Both the position numbers and the translations under genes were made by a program. From contig CAXXSP010000013.1 of NCBI GenBank assembly GCA_963676605.2, forward strand, positions 1-42,936: DNA of 42,936 nt. Reading direction: 5' to 3'. Every line of letters starts with the position of its first letter. Position 1 is the stretch's first letter. The notes under the pieces are model-generated. The model did no database searches. It was not told the DNA's origin and worked only from the letters and a program-made list of their open reading frames with translations. Positions 1 to 8,501 of the stretch are shown here, in pieces. The DNA comes from SABI01 sp963676605 (GTDB lineage: Bacteria > Spirochaetota > Spirochaetia > Sphaerochaetales > Sphaerochaetaceae).

Positions 1-1
1 C

Positions 2-982
2 GAACTTAATGTGCAGATTCCCTTCTCGATGATCAGCTACAATGAGTCGAAGCGGGTGCTCAACATCATGCCTGCCTACTGGTGGATGTACAACCGCTAT
101 GCCCTCGCTCGTAACTCATGGAAGTTCATGAGCCGTGATCAGAGGGTGTACAGGGATCAGCACATCGAGAGCGATTTCTACAGTATCGACACGATGGGTG
201 AGCTCCTCAACGGTCTCGATTACCTCGCCTTCCACACAGGCCGGGCAGCGCTGAATGACCAGAATGCTTCCCGGGAGGAATGTGTAAGCCGGGGCAAGGA
301 TTTACTGGAAAGCCGCTCTCCTCTGGTGGCGACGCTTCAGATCAACACCCGGGATATCGAGAGAAGCAAGAAGGCGACCAGGATACTCAAAACCCAGCAG
401 GGGTATGATGCCTATAAGGAGATGATTATCTTCTCCTCCGTTCGGGTGATCCTTGATTATGCCGGGTCCCATGAGCTTTCCCTCTCCGCTTTCGAAGAGA
501 TGGCTCTCTCCTGGGTGGCCGAGGATGAACTGGCAGGCAAGGCAGTCTCTTCGCCGGTGGCGAATCTGGGAGGACTGCCGGTGAGCGAAGCGTGTGTCGA
601 GGAGCTGATAGGCAGGATTGAAAAGGGTGAAGTAAACAGCTGGGAGGAAGTCCACGCTGTCTATGATATCTGGTGGGAGCGATTCCCCAAGGTGAAAGCC
701 GTGAAGGCGCTTCTTACGCTCAGAACGCTTCTCGGTCTTGAAGGGAAAAAAAGTCCGTGGGAGGAACTGCTGAGACAGTTCTCCGTACTCTGTGATGAGA
801 ACAGAAAACAGATCCGTCTGACCCGTGAGAAGGACTTCCTTGAGCCGTTCAGGAAGAATACCTATAGAAATGAGGAAGAGATGCGGATGGTTCTCGGAAC
901 CGTCGATGATAATTCATTCGTGACAGAGAGTGATACCCTGATGGAAAGCTACATTGCCCTTGCAGAACGCTTTCCTCGTTGA
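2..982 (+). CDS. DUF4954-like protein, C-terminal part (5' end outside window)
   Basis: The frame is open from the first bases of the window to a TGA at 980-982, so only the last ~326 residues are present and the GTG at 11 is probably internal. The visible part contains a stretch reading PAYWWMYNRYALARNSWKF followed by a helical, charged tail. I recall such a Tyr/Trp-rich segment from the C-terminal half of DUF4954 proteins of Bacteroidetes and spirochaetes, whose N-terminal part carries hexapeptide-type repeats; that part is not in view. Function is unknown; a sugar-nucleotide or acyltransferase-like role is only suggested by the repeat fold. The next gene begins at its stop codon (TGATG), suggesting co-transcription. 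Confidence 0.6.
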   Translation, partial: ELNVQIPFSMISYNESKRVLNIMPAYWWMYNRYALARNSWKFMSRDQRVYRDQHIESDFYSIDTMGELLNGLDYLAFHTGRAALNDQNASREECVSRGKDLLESRSPLVATLQINTRDIERSKKATRILKTQQGYDAYKEMIIFSSVRVILDYAGSHELSLSAFEEMALSWVAEDELAGKAVSSPVANLGGLPVSEACVEELIGRIEKGEVNSWEEVHAVYDIWWERFPKVKAVKALLTLRTLLGLEGKKSPWEELLRQFSVLCDENRKQIRLTREKDFLEPFRKNTYRNEEEMRMVLGTVDDNSFVTESDTLMESYIALAERFPR

Positions 983-2130
983 TGCGATTGTGTTACATTG
1001 AGAGCATGGATGATACAGTGGTGAACAGTGAACAGGACAGCAGTCTCACGGAGTCGGTTTTCTCGAGAGAGATTCTTGACTCCGCATTCCGTTTCGATCA
1101 GGAATTCAACGCCCGTTTCCTGGGTGAATTCTCTCTCTCCGCTCCGGTCTGTCACCATCTGGATGAGTGTCTGAACCTCTATACAAAAGATATTCTCATG
1201 CAGATCGCACTTGATCATTCGCTCGAGCTGAAGGCTTCGATGAAGAAAGCGGAGATGGTGGAACTCCTGAGACAGAAAATCATTCAGAACTTCCATTCCT
1301 TCATCGCGTATGTCCCGACCAGGAATCTCGAATTTCTCAGACGCTTCAGCTATGAAAAAGACTATACACTCTCACAAGAGGTCTTTCTCTTTCCCGACTT
1401 CACCCACCTTCACCATTTCGGATTTGTCTTTCTCTTCCAGTCGGGAGAGACCTATACGGCGGTTCTCCCGCGGGAGCTCGGAACCTTCCTCGGCCTTCTG
1501 AGTAACGAGGATCTGTTCGTGAAGGCAGACCTCCACCAACGGCTCGATGCCTATGCGACCAGCCTTGTGAACCTCTACGGGATTCTCGATATCGACCAGT
1601 TTGCGATCCTCTGGAACAAGTATGAAAAGGAGACCTTCACTCCTGCGATGATCGAGGATGAGCTGAGTGAACTCAACAGGACGCACATCTTCTGGTGGTA
1701 TATCGACGAGTATGTGGTGAGCACCTACTTCAGTACTCCCGAGGAGATCGAAGAGTATATGAAGGAAGTGAAGGATATCTCCTACTACATGCCCTCCGTC
1801 GAGGAACTGAGACGGTATTATGTCACGCCCTACGACAAGAGCTCTCCCGCCGCCAATGCGATGTCCGATTTCCTCTCCTCCGTCTGTCTGGAAGGTTATG
1901 ATACCGTCTCGATCCTGATGCAGGATCTCAACGATGCGATTACCGTCGGTGAGAAGATGGACGGGGTATTCGAGCTGCTCGGCGAGTACGGGGTCTTCTT
2001 CCACGGTATCGATGAACTCAATACCTTCAACGAACTCTACGGAGATCTGGATGAGACGATCAGGAAATGGCAGCTGAAGGGGCATCGTCCGAAGTTCATG
2101 AAGAATCATAATCATCAGGGTCTCTCCTGA
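982..2130 (+). CDS. Hypothetical protein with an N-terminal Rho_N/SAP-like segment
   Basis: A 382-residue protein from ATG 982, which overlaps the upstream stop by one base; TTG 979 and ATG 1006 are alternative starts, and none has a clear ribosome site. Around residues 65-95 lies a helix-turn-helix-like segment (YTKDILMQIALDHSLELKAS, then KKAEMVELLRQKI) resembling the Rho N-terminal/SAP fold found in some nucleic-acid-binding proteins. The rest is acidic, rich in Tyr and Phe, with no membrane segment or signal peptide. I do not recognise the family. Its position after a DUF4954-like gene suggests the two are translationally coupled. The nucleic-acid-binding idea is a weak inference from one short segment. 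Confidence 0.6.
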   Translation: MRLCYIESMDDTVVNSEQDSSLTESVFSREILDSAFRFDQEFNARFLGEFSLSAPVCHHLDECLNLYTKDILMQIALDHSLELKASMKKAEMVELLRQKIIQNFHSFIAYVPTRNLEFLRRFSYEKDYTLSQEVFLFPDFTHLHHFGFVFLFQSGETYTAVLPRELGTFLGLLSNEDLFVKADLHQRLDAYATSLVNLYGILDIDQFAILWNKYEKETFTPAMIEDELSELNRTHIFWWYIDEYVVSTYFSTPEEIEEYMKEVKDISYYMPSVEELRRYYVTPYDKSSPAANAMSDFLSSVCLEGYDTVSILMQDLNDAITVGEKMDGVFELLGEYGVFFHGIDELNTFNELYGDLDETIRKWQLKGHRPKFMKNHNHQGLS

Positions 2131-2161
2131 GAGAGCAGCAGGCGCTCTACTATTCCCGAGT

Positions 2162-2198
2162 AAAAAAATAAAAACCTCCACCCGTGACGGGAGGAGGT
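2162..2198 (-). terminator. Intrinsic terminator of the accBCDA operon
   Basis: On the minus strand a hairpin with arms ACCTCC-CCCG and CGGG-GGAGGT (2174-2198, loop TCA) is followed by a T-rich run (2162-2173) about 30 bp after the accA stop. It also lies between two convergent genes. Confidence 0.85.
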
Positions 2199-2226
2199 CT
2201 CTCATGCTTTCTAGAAGAAGCTGACT

Positions 2227-3159
2227 CTACAGCTTACACTTGGTAAACACCTCGAGCAGCTTCGTTGATATCTCGGGGTTGTCGTTATGCAGCTGTCCGT
2301 CGATATTCCTGATCTTCCTCAATCGGTAGCGGACGAGGTTCTCGTAGGGTTTTGAACAGAGGTTGTCGAGATCACGTATAATGGTCTCCCTGATTGCATC
2401 GGCAGTGAGCTTGGGATCCGTATGGGCTCCACCCGGTGCTTCCGGGATGATATCGTGGATGATCTGGAACTCCTTGAGATCCCGGCTGGTCATCTTCATC
2501 GCCTCGGCGGCACTCTGTGCCTGGGAAGGATCTCTCAGGAGGATGGAGGCGAAGCCTTCCGGAGTAATGACCGAATAGACGGCATTCTCGAGCATGTAGA
2601 GCTTGTCTCCGATACCGATACCGAGAGCTCCTCCGCTGCCTCCTTCACCGATGATGAAGCTGAGTACAGGCACCTTGAGCGTCGCGAATTCCTTGAGGTT
2701 CCGTGCAATGGCTTCCCCGATACCGCGCTGCTCTGCACCGAGTCCGGGGTAGGCTCCCGGGGTGTCGATGAAACAGACGACAGGACGGTTGAATTTCTCG
2801 GCCTGCTTCGCAGCCCTGAGAGCCTTGCGGTACCCTTCGGGATTGCTCATGCCGTAGTTGCATGCGATATTCTCTTTCATATTCGCACCCTTTCGGTTGC
2901 CGATGAAGGTGACTGCACGCCCGTTTACGGTCCCTATTCCGGTGATCATGGCAGCATCATCCCCATAATAACGGTCACCGTGGAGTTCCATGAACTCATC
3001 ACAGATCGTGTTGATATAATAGGATGCACTCGGGCGGTTCTGCTGTCTGCTGAGGAGCACACACTCCCAGGAGGAGCGTCCTTCGCTTCCCTTCTTCGAG
3101 GAAGCGAGCTCTTCCATGGTGTCTACCGTGTTATATAATTTGGCGCTTTCCTTATTCAT
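2227..3159 (-). CDS. accA: Acetyl-CoA carboxylase carboxyltransferase subunit alpha
   Basis: The alpha subunit of the carboxyltransferase half of acetyl-CoA carboxylase; with AccD it moves CO2 from biotin on AccB to acetyl-CoA, giving malonyl-CoA. The 310-residue length fits the family (about 315). Family features visible are the ELHGDRYYGDD segment, the NRKGANMKENI loop, FIDTPGAYPGLGAEQRG and the glycine-rich GEGGSGGALGIG oxyanion-hole region. A GGGAGG site lies about 8 bp before ATG 3159. The start overlaps the accD stop by 8 bp, so the two carboxyltransferase subunits are translationally coupled, as expected for an alpha2-beta2 complex. It is the last gene of accB-accC-accD-accA and is followed by an intrinsic terminator. 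Confidence 0.97.
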   Translation of the reverse strand: MNKESAKLYNTVDTMEELASSKKGSEGRSSWECVLLSRQQNRPSASYYINTICDEFMELHGDRYYGDDAAMITGIGTVNGRAVTFIGNRKGANMKENIACNYGMSNPEGYRKALRAAKQAEKFNRPVVCFIDTPGAYPGLGAEQRGIGEAIARNLKEFATLKVPVLSFIIGEGGSGGALGIGIGDKLYMLENAVYSVITPEGFASILLRDPSQAQSAAEAMKMTSRDLKEFQIIHDIIPEAPGGAHTDPKLTADAIRETIIRDLDNLCSKPYENLVRYRLRKIRNIDGQLHNDNPEISTKLLEVFTKCKL

Positions 3160-3938
3160 TGCTGATCCCTCCCATGTGTACCCTGATGAGGAAGGAGAGA
3201 GTCTTTTTCATCTCTTCTCTCGGTACGATCGCGTCGATGAATCCCTTCTCAAGCTGGAATTCCGCACTCTGGAAACCGTCAGGCAGTTTTTCTCCGATGG
3301 TGCCTTCGATCACCCGCGGTCCGGCAAAGCCGATCAGGGCTCCCTTCTCGCTGAGATTGACGTCTCCGAGCATGGCAAAGGAGGCGGTCACACCGCCGGT
3401 TGTGGGGTGGGTGAGGACGATGAAGAGGGGAGTCAGGGTTTTTTTCAAGGAGTGCTGCCGCCGCACTGGTCTTGGCCATCTGCATGAGGGAGAAGATTCC
3501 CTCCTGCATGCGTGCACCGCCGCTGGCGGTGAAGAGAATGACGGGTTTCCCTGTCAGGGCTCCTTCGATCATCGCTTCAGCGATCTTCTCACCGACGACC
3601 GATCCCATGGAACCTCCCATGAAGTCAAAGGACATGACGCCGATAACACACGGCTGTCCGTCTATCGTGGCTTCACCGGTGATGACGGCCTCTTCAAGTT
3701 TCGCTTTATCACGGGACTGTGTGATCTTCTCTTTATAGCCTTCAAGCCCGATAGGGTTTGGGAAGGAATAGTCAAAGGGGAATTCCTTGAAGGAATCGGC
3801 ATCGGTGACCGAGGCGATCCGTTCTGCCGGGGTGAGCCGGTGATGGTGTCCGCATTTCGGACACACCTTCAGGTAGGAGGCAACGACATCGTAGTCGAAG
3901 ATCCTATGGCATGAAGGGCATTGTATGGTTGTGCTCAT
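3152..3938 (-). CDS. accD: Acetyl-CoA carboxylase carboxyltransferase subunit beta (reading frame broken once)
   Basis: Partner of AccA in the carboxyltransferase. The N-terminus carries the family's zinc ribbon (Cys7, Cys10, Cys26, Cys29), followed by the crotonase-type core with FDFMGGSMGSVVGEKI, ASGGARMQEG and, in the second frame, LTHPTTGGVTASFAMLGD and IGFAGPRVI. The start is ATG 3938 with AGGAGA 6 bp upstream; ATG 3974 is a spurious extension. The frame is broken at an A7 run (plus-strand T7 at 3439-3445): six A would give LLEKTLTPLFIVLTHP, in line with the family, while seven A throw translation into a frame that ends at 3279. This could be sequence error, transcript slippage or a phase switch; the gene is essential in most bacteria, so error or slippage is likelier than loss. 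Confidence 0.93.
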
Positions 3939-3951
3939 TGGTTTCTCCTGT

Positions 3952-5268
3952 TCATGATGTGAACAGCTGATCATACAGCTGGGTATTGAATCTGCCGCTC
4001 CTGAACTGTTTTGACTTCAGGATCGTTATCTGTTCGTCGATATTTGTCTCGACTCCGGAGATTTCGAACTCCCTGAGAGCTCTCAGCATGATATCAATAC
4101 AGTCCTGCCGGTCACCTGCCGTGACGATGATCTTCGCAAGAAGGGCGTCATAGTAGGGACTGACGGTGTAGCCCGGGAATATGTGGGTATCGGTACGAAC
4201 CCACGGTCCGATGGGAGGCATGAAGTGGGTGATCTTTCCCGCTCCGCGTGCGTTGATTCTCACTTCGATCGCATGGACATCACTGATCACTTCCTTCGGG
4301 TGGATTGAGAGTCCTTCTCCGCCGGCTATAAGAATCTGTTCCCGTATGATATCGATGGAATGAATCTGTTCGGTGACCGGATGCTCGACCTGCACGCGCG
4401 CATTGACTTCCATGAAATAGTGTTTTCCGTCCTGGACGAGAAATTCAACAGTCCCTGCTCCTCTGTAGCGGAGATTGCTGAACAGCCTGACGGCATCGTG
4501 ACCCATCTGGTTCCGCAGCTCATCGGAGACGACGGTCGAGGGAGATTCCTCGATCAGCTTCTGATGCTTGTGCTGAACCGAGCAGTCACGCTCTCCGAGG
4601 TGAACGGCCTTGCCCTCTCCATCACCCATCAGCTGCACTTCGACATGCCTCGGGTGGTCAAGATACTTCTCGACATGGATCGCATCATTACCGAAGAAAC
4701 TGAGGGCTTCCTTGCGGCTGATCTGGAGAGCGGTTGCGAACTCCTTCTCATTCCTGACGATTCTGATCCCGCGTCCACCGCCTCCTGCAGAGGCCTTGAT
4801 CATCACAGGGTATCCAATCTCCTGTGCAAGGGCAAGCCCTTCCTCAAGGGATTCAAGCGGGGTGACCGATCCCGGAGTGACCGGGACCTCCGCCTCGAGG
4901 GCTACATTTCTCGAGGCGATCTTGTCTCCAAGGAGGCTGATCGTCTCGGAAGAGGGCCCCACGAAGATAAGCCCCGCATCCTCGATCTTTTTTGCGAACT
5001 CGGCGTTCTCGCTGAGGAAGCCGACACCGGGATGTATCGCATCACAGCGGCTCAGGAGTGCCGCTGTGATCACATTGGTCATATTGAGGTAGCTTTCGCT
5101 GCTCTGGGGTCCTCCGATGCAGACGGTATGGTCTGCAAGACGGTAGGCGAGCGAATCTGCATCGGCTGTCGAGTGTCCGAGGACGGTGGTGATGTTCAGA
5201 TCCCGTGCCGCGCGTATTATCCTGACAGCGATCTCTCCTCTGTTGGCAATGAACAGAGACTTGATCAT
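3952..5268 (-). CDS. accC: Acetyl-CoA carboxylase, biotin carboxylase subunit
   Basis: ATP-grasp enzyme that carboxylates the biotin on AccB using bicarbonate and ATP. The 438 residues match the family (about 445). Visible motifs: the N-terminal LFIANRGEIAVRIIRAARDL, the glycine-rich ATP loop KASAGGGGRGIRIV, the HPRHVEVQ segment, and the catalytic MEVNARVQVEHPVTE. The start ATG 5268 overlaps the accB stop (ATGA), so AccB and AccC are translationally coupled; accD begins 13 bp after its stop. The frame is intact. A pyruvate or propionyl-CoA carboxylase biotin carboxylase is unlikely given the four-gene acc operon. Confidence 0.97.
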   Translation of the reverse strand: MIKSLFIANRGEIAVRIIRAARDLNITTVLGHSTADADSLAYRLADHTVCIGGPQSSESYLNMTNVITAALLSRCDAIHPGVGFLSENAEFAKKIEDAGLIFVGPSSETISLLGDKIASRNVALEAEVPVTPGSVTPLESLEEGLALAQEIGYPVMIKASAGGGGRGIRIVRNEKEFATALQISRKEALSFFGNDAIHVEKYLDHPRHVEVQLMGDGEGKAVHLGERDCSVQHKHQKLIEESPSTVVSDELRNQMGHDAVRLFSNLRYRGAGTVEFLVQDGKHYFMEVNARVQVEHPVTEQIHSIDIIREQILIAGGEGLSIHPKEVISDVHAIEVRINARGAGKITHFMPPIGPWVRTDTHIFPGYTVSPYYDALLAKIIVTAGDRQDCIDIMLRALREFEISGVETNIDEQITILKSKQFRSGRFNTQLYDQLFTS

Positions 5269-5696
5269 AGGGGCTTCACCTCGAAGAGTTTGCTGCCCAC
5301 TTCAATCATGGTCGCCTGATCAGGATAGATCTTCACGATCTCACAGTCGAAATCAGCTTCCAGCTGGTTCATGATCTTCATAGCCTCGATCGTACAGAGG
5401 ATATCACCCTTCTTCACGGTATCACCCACCTCTACATAGGGAGGTGAGTCCGGGGAGGGTGTGCGGTAGAAGGTGCCGACGATCGGGGAGGTGACAGTCT
5501 CTGTTCCTTCCTCCTGAGCCTGTGAGGTTTCCACCTGAGCAGCTGCTGCGCCCTGAGCCGGTACAGCTGCAGCGGGAGCTGCAACAACAACCTCTCTCTT
5601 GATTTTTATTTTCTTCTCTTTTTCCTCAACCTCCAGAGTTGTAAGGTTGTTGGAATTGAACAGTTGTATTAAAGATTCTATTTCTTTCAGATTCAT
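5265..5696 (-). CDS. accB: Acetyl-CoA carboxylase biotin carboxyl carrier protein
   Basis: The 143-residue carrier that shuttles carboxybiotin between AccC and AccD/AccA. It has the usual build: an N-terminal helix (MNLKEIESLIQLF), an Ala/Pro-rich linker at about residues 36-66, and a C-terminal biotinyl domain with IEAMKIMN, where Lys107 is the biotinylation site. The thumb-like segment TPSPDSPPYVEVGD is present. Start chosen at ATG 5696 because of AGGAG about 8 bp upstream; the ATG at 5759 would add a tail unlike the family. First gene of the minus-strand acc operon, divergent from fabH, with a promoter built on the shared palindrome at 5798-5811. Confidence 0.96.
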   Translation of the reverse strand: MNLKEIESLIQLFNSNNLTTLEVEEKEKKIKIKREVVVAAPAAAVPAQGAAAAQVETSQAQEEGTETVTSPIVGTFYRTPSPDSPPYVEVGDTVKKGDILCTIEAMKIMNQLEADFDCEIVKIYPDQATMIEVGSKLFEVKPL

Positions 5697-5774
5697 CGTA
5701 ATCTCCTCTTGAGGTCTTGTTCTTCCCATATGGGCATACCTTGCACAGAATGGTGTCAAAATAGTGTCAACATG

Positions 5775-5834
5775 ATACTAACAATTGATCTTTGATGTGT
5801 CAATATTGACAAAATCTATAAAATTGTAAAATAT
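5775..5834. promoter_or_regulatory. Divergent acc/fab promoter region sharing one palindrome
   Basis: The 14-bp perfect palindrome TGTCAATATTGACA (5798-5811) reads TTGACA outward on both strands. Toward accB, TTGACA (5803-5798) is followed after exactly 17 bp by TAGTAT (5780-5775). Toward fabH, TTGACA (5806-5811) is followed by TAAAAT (5827-5832, 15 bp) or AAATAT (5829-5834, 17 bp). The palindrome would also suit a dimeric regulator covering both -35 boxes. Two further GTGTCAA half-copies lie at 5753-5759 and 5764-5770. Confidence 0.6.
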
Positions 5835-5865
5835 GTAGTAAACTCTAATACAGGAGAGATTTGAA

Positions 5866-6831
5866 GTGACTACCTATATACAAGCAGTCGGCGCCTATGT
5901 GCCGCAGAAAAAACTCAGCAATGATGACCTCGCCAAGATCGTGGATACAAGTGACGAGTGGATCTATTCACATACCGGAATTAAGTTCCGCCATATCGCA
6001 GCTCCGGAGGAGGCTACCAGTGATCTTGCCGTCGCGGCAGTGAAATCGCTTCTCGAGAAGAACGGACTTACCACCGACATGATCGGGGGAATTGTCCTTT
6101 CAACGGCTACCGGTGATTACCATGGCTTCCCCTCCACCGCCTGTGTCATCCAGGACAAGCTCGGACTTGATGTGATTCCCGCTTTCGATATAGCGGCAGG
6201 GTGTACCGGTTTCATCTATGCGGTGGAAGTCGCCAGCGCACTCATGAAGGCGAACAGCTATGAACACATGGTGGTGATCGGGGCTGAGAAGCTTTCCGAC
6301 GTCACCGACTGGACAGACCGGAACACCTGCGTGCTCTTCGGCGACGGTGCCGGTGCAGTCCTTCTTTCTCAGGATCCTGAAGACAAGAGGGGAGTGATCG
6401 ACAGTGTCCTCCACGCGAAGGGATCCGGGAACCAGTACCTTTCAGTTCCCAGTGGCGGAACAGCAGACAAGAACGGAGAGAACACCTGCCTGTACATGGA
6501 CGGCCGTGCCGTCTATAATTTCGCAGTGAAGGCGATGAAGGATACGATCGAGGAACTGCTCGAGAGAAACTCTCTTACCATCGATGATATCGACTACGTG
6601 ATCCCTCACCAGGCGAATTTCAGAATCATCAATGCCTGTGCGAAACGGATCGGGACAGACCCTGCCAAGTTCTTTTTGAACATCGATCAGTACGCGAACA
6701 CCTCTGCAGCCTCGATCCCTATCGCGATGAATGAGATGGTGGATAAGGGACTTCTCAAAGAGGGGATGAAGATCATCACGGTCGGGTTCGGCGCAGGCCT
6801 CACCTATGGAGGAAATTATCTCGTATGGTAA
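5866..6831 (+). CDS. fabH: Beta-ketoacyl-ACP synthase III
   Basis: Initiates type II fatty-acid synthesis by condensing acetyl-CoA with malonyl-ACP. The 321-residue thiolase-fold protein keeps the catalytic triad: Cys113 in AAGCTGF, His249 in IPHQANFR and Asn279 in YANTSAAS. The C-terminal GFGAGLTYGG is typical. The start is GTG 5866, seven bases after an AGGAGAG site; no ATG fits. It is the first gene of the plus-strand fab operon, divergent from accB, so malonyl-CoA supply and first use can be controlled from one region. fabD overlaps its end by 7 bp. Confidence 0.97.
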   Translation: MTTYIQAVGAYVPQKKLSNDDLAKIVDTSDEWIYSHTGIKFRHIAAPEEATSDLAVAAVKSLLEKNGLTTDMIGGIVLSTATGDYHGFPSTACVIQDKLGLDVIPAFDIAAGCTGFIYAVEVASALMKANSYEHMVVIGAEKLSDVTDWTDRNTCVLFGDGAGAVLLSQDPEDKRGVIDSVLHAKGSGNQYLSVPSGGTADKNGENTCLYMDGRAVYNFAVKAMKDTIEELLERNSLTIDDIDYVIPHQANFRIINACAKRIGTDPAKFFLNIDQYANTSAASIPIAMNEMVDKGLLKEGMKIITVGFGAGLTYGGNYLVW

Positions 6832-7775
6832 ATACTATTCATGTATTCCCCGGACAGGGAGCACAGTTCGAGAAGATGGGGCTTGACCTCTATGATACGT
6901 ATGACGAGGTGAAGGAGCTCTTCACCCTCGCTTCAGATATCTCTTCCCTTGATGTGCACAGGATGCTATCAGAGGGATCGATGGAGGAGCTTACAGCGAC
7001 TGAGAATGCACAGGTGCTCATCACATTGGTGAACAGAAGTGCTGCGAAAATCCTCGCTCTGAAGGGCATTACCCCTACAGCGAGCGCAGGCTTCAGTCTC
7101 GGAGAGCTGACAGGCTACGCCGTCTCTTCGGTCATTACAGACGAAGACCTCTTCCGCCTTGTCACGAAGCGCGGGAAGCTGATGGCGCACTGGGGTGCCG
7201 AGGCACAGAAACTTTACGGCAAGGTCTCCATGGCAGCCGTGATCGGGCTCGGCTTCGAGCCGGTGAATGAGATTCTCCGCGGCAGCGGACTTACTCATCT
7301 CTATGCTGCGAACGATAACGGACCGAAGCAGGTGGTTATCAGCGGCCTGAGCGCCGCCATGGAGGAGGTAACCCCGCTCCTGAAAGAAGCAGGTGCCAGA
7401 AGGGTGCTCCCGATCAAGGTGAGCGGTCCCTTCCACACTCCCCTCATGGAGGAAGCCAGGAAGGAATTCGACGCTGACCTCGCAGAGGTGACCTTCTCTG
7501 ATCCCGCCATCACCCTCTACTCGAACGTGAGTGGAGAGGAAGTAAAAACAGGTGAAGAAATGAAAAAACTCTGTAGTCAGCAGATTGTTTCTCCTGTACG
7601 ATGGACGAAGATCATGAATAACCTTGAAACCTCGTATCCTGACCTTCCTGTAGTGGAGTCGGGACCGAATAAAGTCCTCAGCGGACTGTTCCGCGGTGTA
7701 GGCCGGGCATGTCTTCCGGCAGGTACGGTGGAAGCGATAGACGCATGTGTAAAGGAAGTGACAGATAATGAGTAA
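6825..7775 (+). CDS. fabD: Malonyl-CoA:ACP transacylase
   Basis: Transfers malonyl from CoA to acyl carrier protein. The 316 residues carry FPGQGAQ at the N-terminus, the nucleophile Ser91 in GFSLGE and His204 in GPFHTPLM; Gln11 in PGQGAQ would form the oxyanion hole. ATG 6825 overlaps the fabH stop (ATGGTAA) and the stop overlaps fabG, so it is translationally coupled to both neighbours. No acyl carrier protein gene is in this cluster, so the acceptor must be encoded elsewhere. Confidence 0.96.
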   Translation: MVNTIHVFPGQGAQFEKMGLDLYDTYDEVKELFTLASDISSLDVHRMLSEGSMEELTATENAQVLITLVNRSAAKILALKGITPTASAGFSLGELTGYAVSSVITDEDLFRLVTKRGKLMAHWGAEAQKLYGKVSMAAVIGLGFEPVNEILRGSGLTHLYAANDNGPKQVVISGLSAAMEEVTPLLKEAGARRVLPIKVSGPFHTPLMEEARKEFDADLAEVTFSDPAITLYSNVSGEEVKTGEEMKKLCSQQIVSPVRWTKIMNNLETSYPDLPVVESGPNKVLSGLFRGVGRACLPAGTVEAIDACVKEVTDNE

Positions 7776-8487
7776 TGGTATGTATGAGAAAAGGGCGCTG
7801 GTAACCGGCGGTTCCCGCGGTATCGGAAGCGGGATTGTCCGTGAGCTCGTGGAGAGGGAGTACGAAGTATTCTACTTCTCAAGAACGGCGAATGCAGAAG
7901 AGATTCCCCATTCCCACCACATCGAGGCAGATATGTCTGACCCCGCTTCGATCGAAGCTGCACTGAAGCATTTCTCCGAAGCGAGCGATTCAGTTGACGT
8001 TCTCGTCAATAATGCAGGAATCACCCGTGACGGCCTTCTTATGAGAATGTCCGGTGATGCCTGGGATCAGGTGATGAACGTGAACCTCAGAAGCGTCTAC
8101 CAGGTCACCCAGTATATCTCGAAGATCATGATGAAGAAGAGACAGGGCTCGATCGTCTCGATCTCTTCCATCGTCGGTATCACCGGAAACGGCGGTCAGG
8201 CGAACTACGCAGCCTCCAAGGCTGCGATCATCGGCTTCTCCAAGTCGATGGCGAAGGAACTGAGCGCGAGAAATATCCGCGTGAATGTTGTCGCTCCCGG
8301 ATTCATCGCCACTCAGATGAGCGATGCGATTCCCGAGAGCGCGAAAGAGAAGTTCATGGAACAGATTCCGATGAAGCGTATCGGAAGAGTTGAAGAAATA
8401 TCGAAAGTTGTTGCATTCCTTGCCTCCGATGATGCCTCCTATATCACAGGACAGGTCATCACCGTCGACGGCGGAATGGTGATGTAA
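7768..8487 (+). CDS. fabG: 3-oxoacyl-ACP reductase
   Basis: NADPH-dependent short-chain dehydrogenase performing the first reduction of each elongation cycle. In 239 residues it has the cofactor motif TGGSRGIG (residues 13-20), NNAG (81-84) and the catalytic Ser134, Tyr147 and Lys151 in SISSIVG and NYAASK. The C-terminus ITGQVITVDGGMVM is typical. ATG 7768 overlaps the fabD stop by 8 bp with AAGGAAG about 11 bp upstream; the in-frame ATG at 7780 lacks such a site. Confidence 0.96.
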   Translation: MSNGMYEKRALVTGGSRGIGSGIVRELVEREYEVFYFSRTANAEEIPHSHHIEADMSDPASIEAALKHFSEASDSVDVLVNNAGITRDGLLMRMSGDAWDQVMNVNLRSVYQVTQYISKIMMKKRQGSIVSISSIVGITGNGGQANYAASKAAIIGFSKSMAKELSARNIRVNVVAPGFIATQMSDAIPESAKEKFMEQIPMKRIGRVEEISKVVAFLASDDASYITGQVITVDGGMVM

Positions 8488-8501
8488 GGAGAGGATGAAA
8501 T

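Noticed and set aside
1372..2205. Long minus-strand open frame (277 codons) opposite the hypothetical gene at 982-2130
   Set aside because: Composition is that of an antisense shadow, no ribosome site, and it runs through the acc terminator.
3432..3450. Programmed frameshift in accD
   Set aside because: The A7 run would need a +1 shift or slippage; no stimulatory structure or stop context was seen, and similar run errors occur elsewhere in the window. Kept only as a possibility.
2422..5319. Long plus-strand frames opposite accA, accD and accC
   Set aside because: They mirror conserved acc genes, have no ribosome sites and no family likeness.
5753..5790. FapR-type operator before accB (GATACTAA half-site)
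   Set aside because: Only one half matches; the other half does not, and the perfect palindrome at 5798 is a better candidate.
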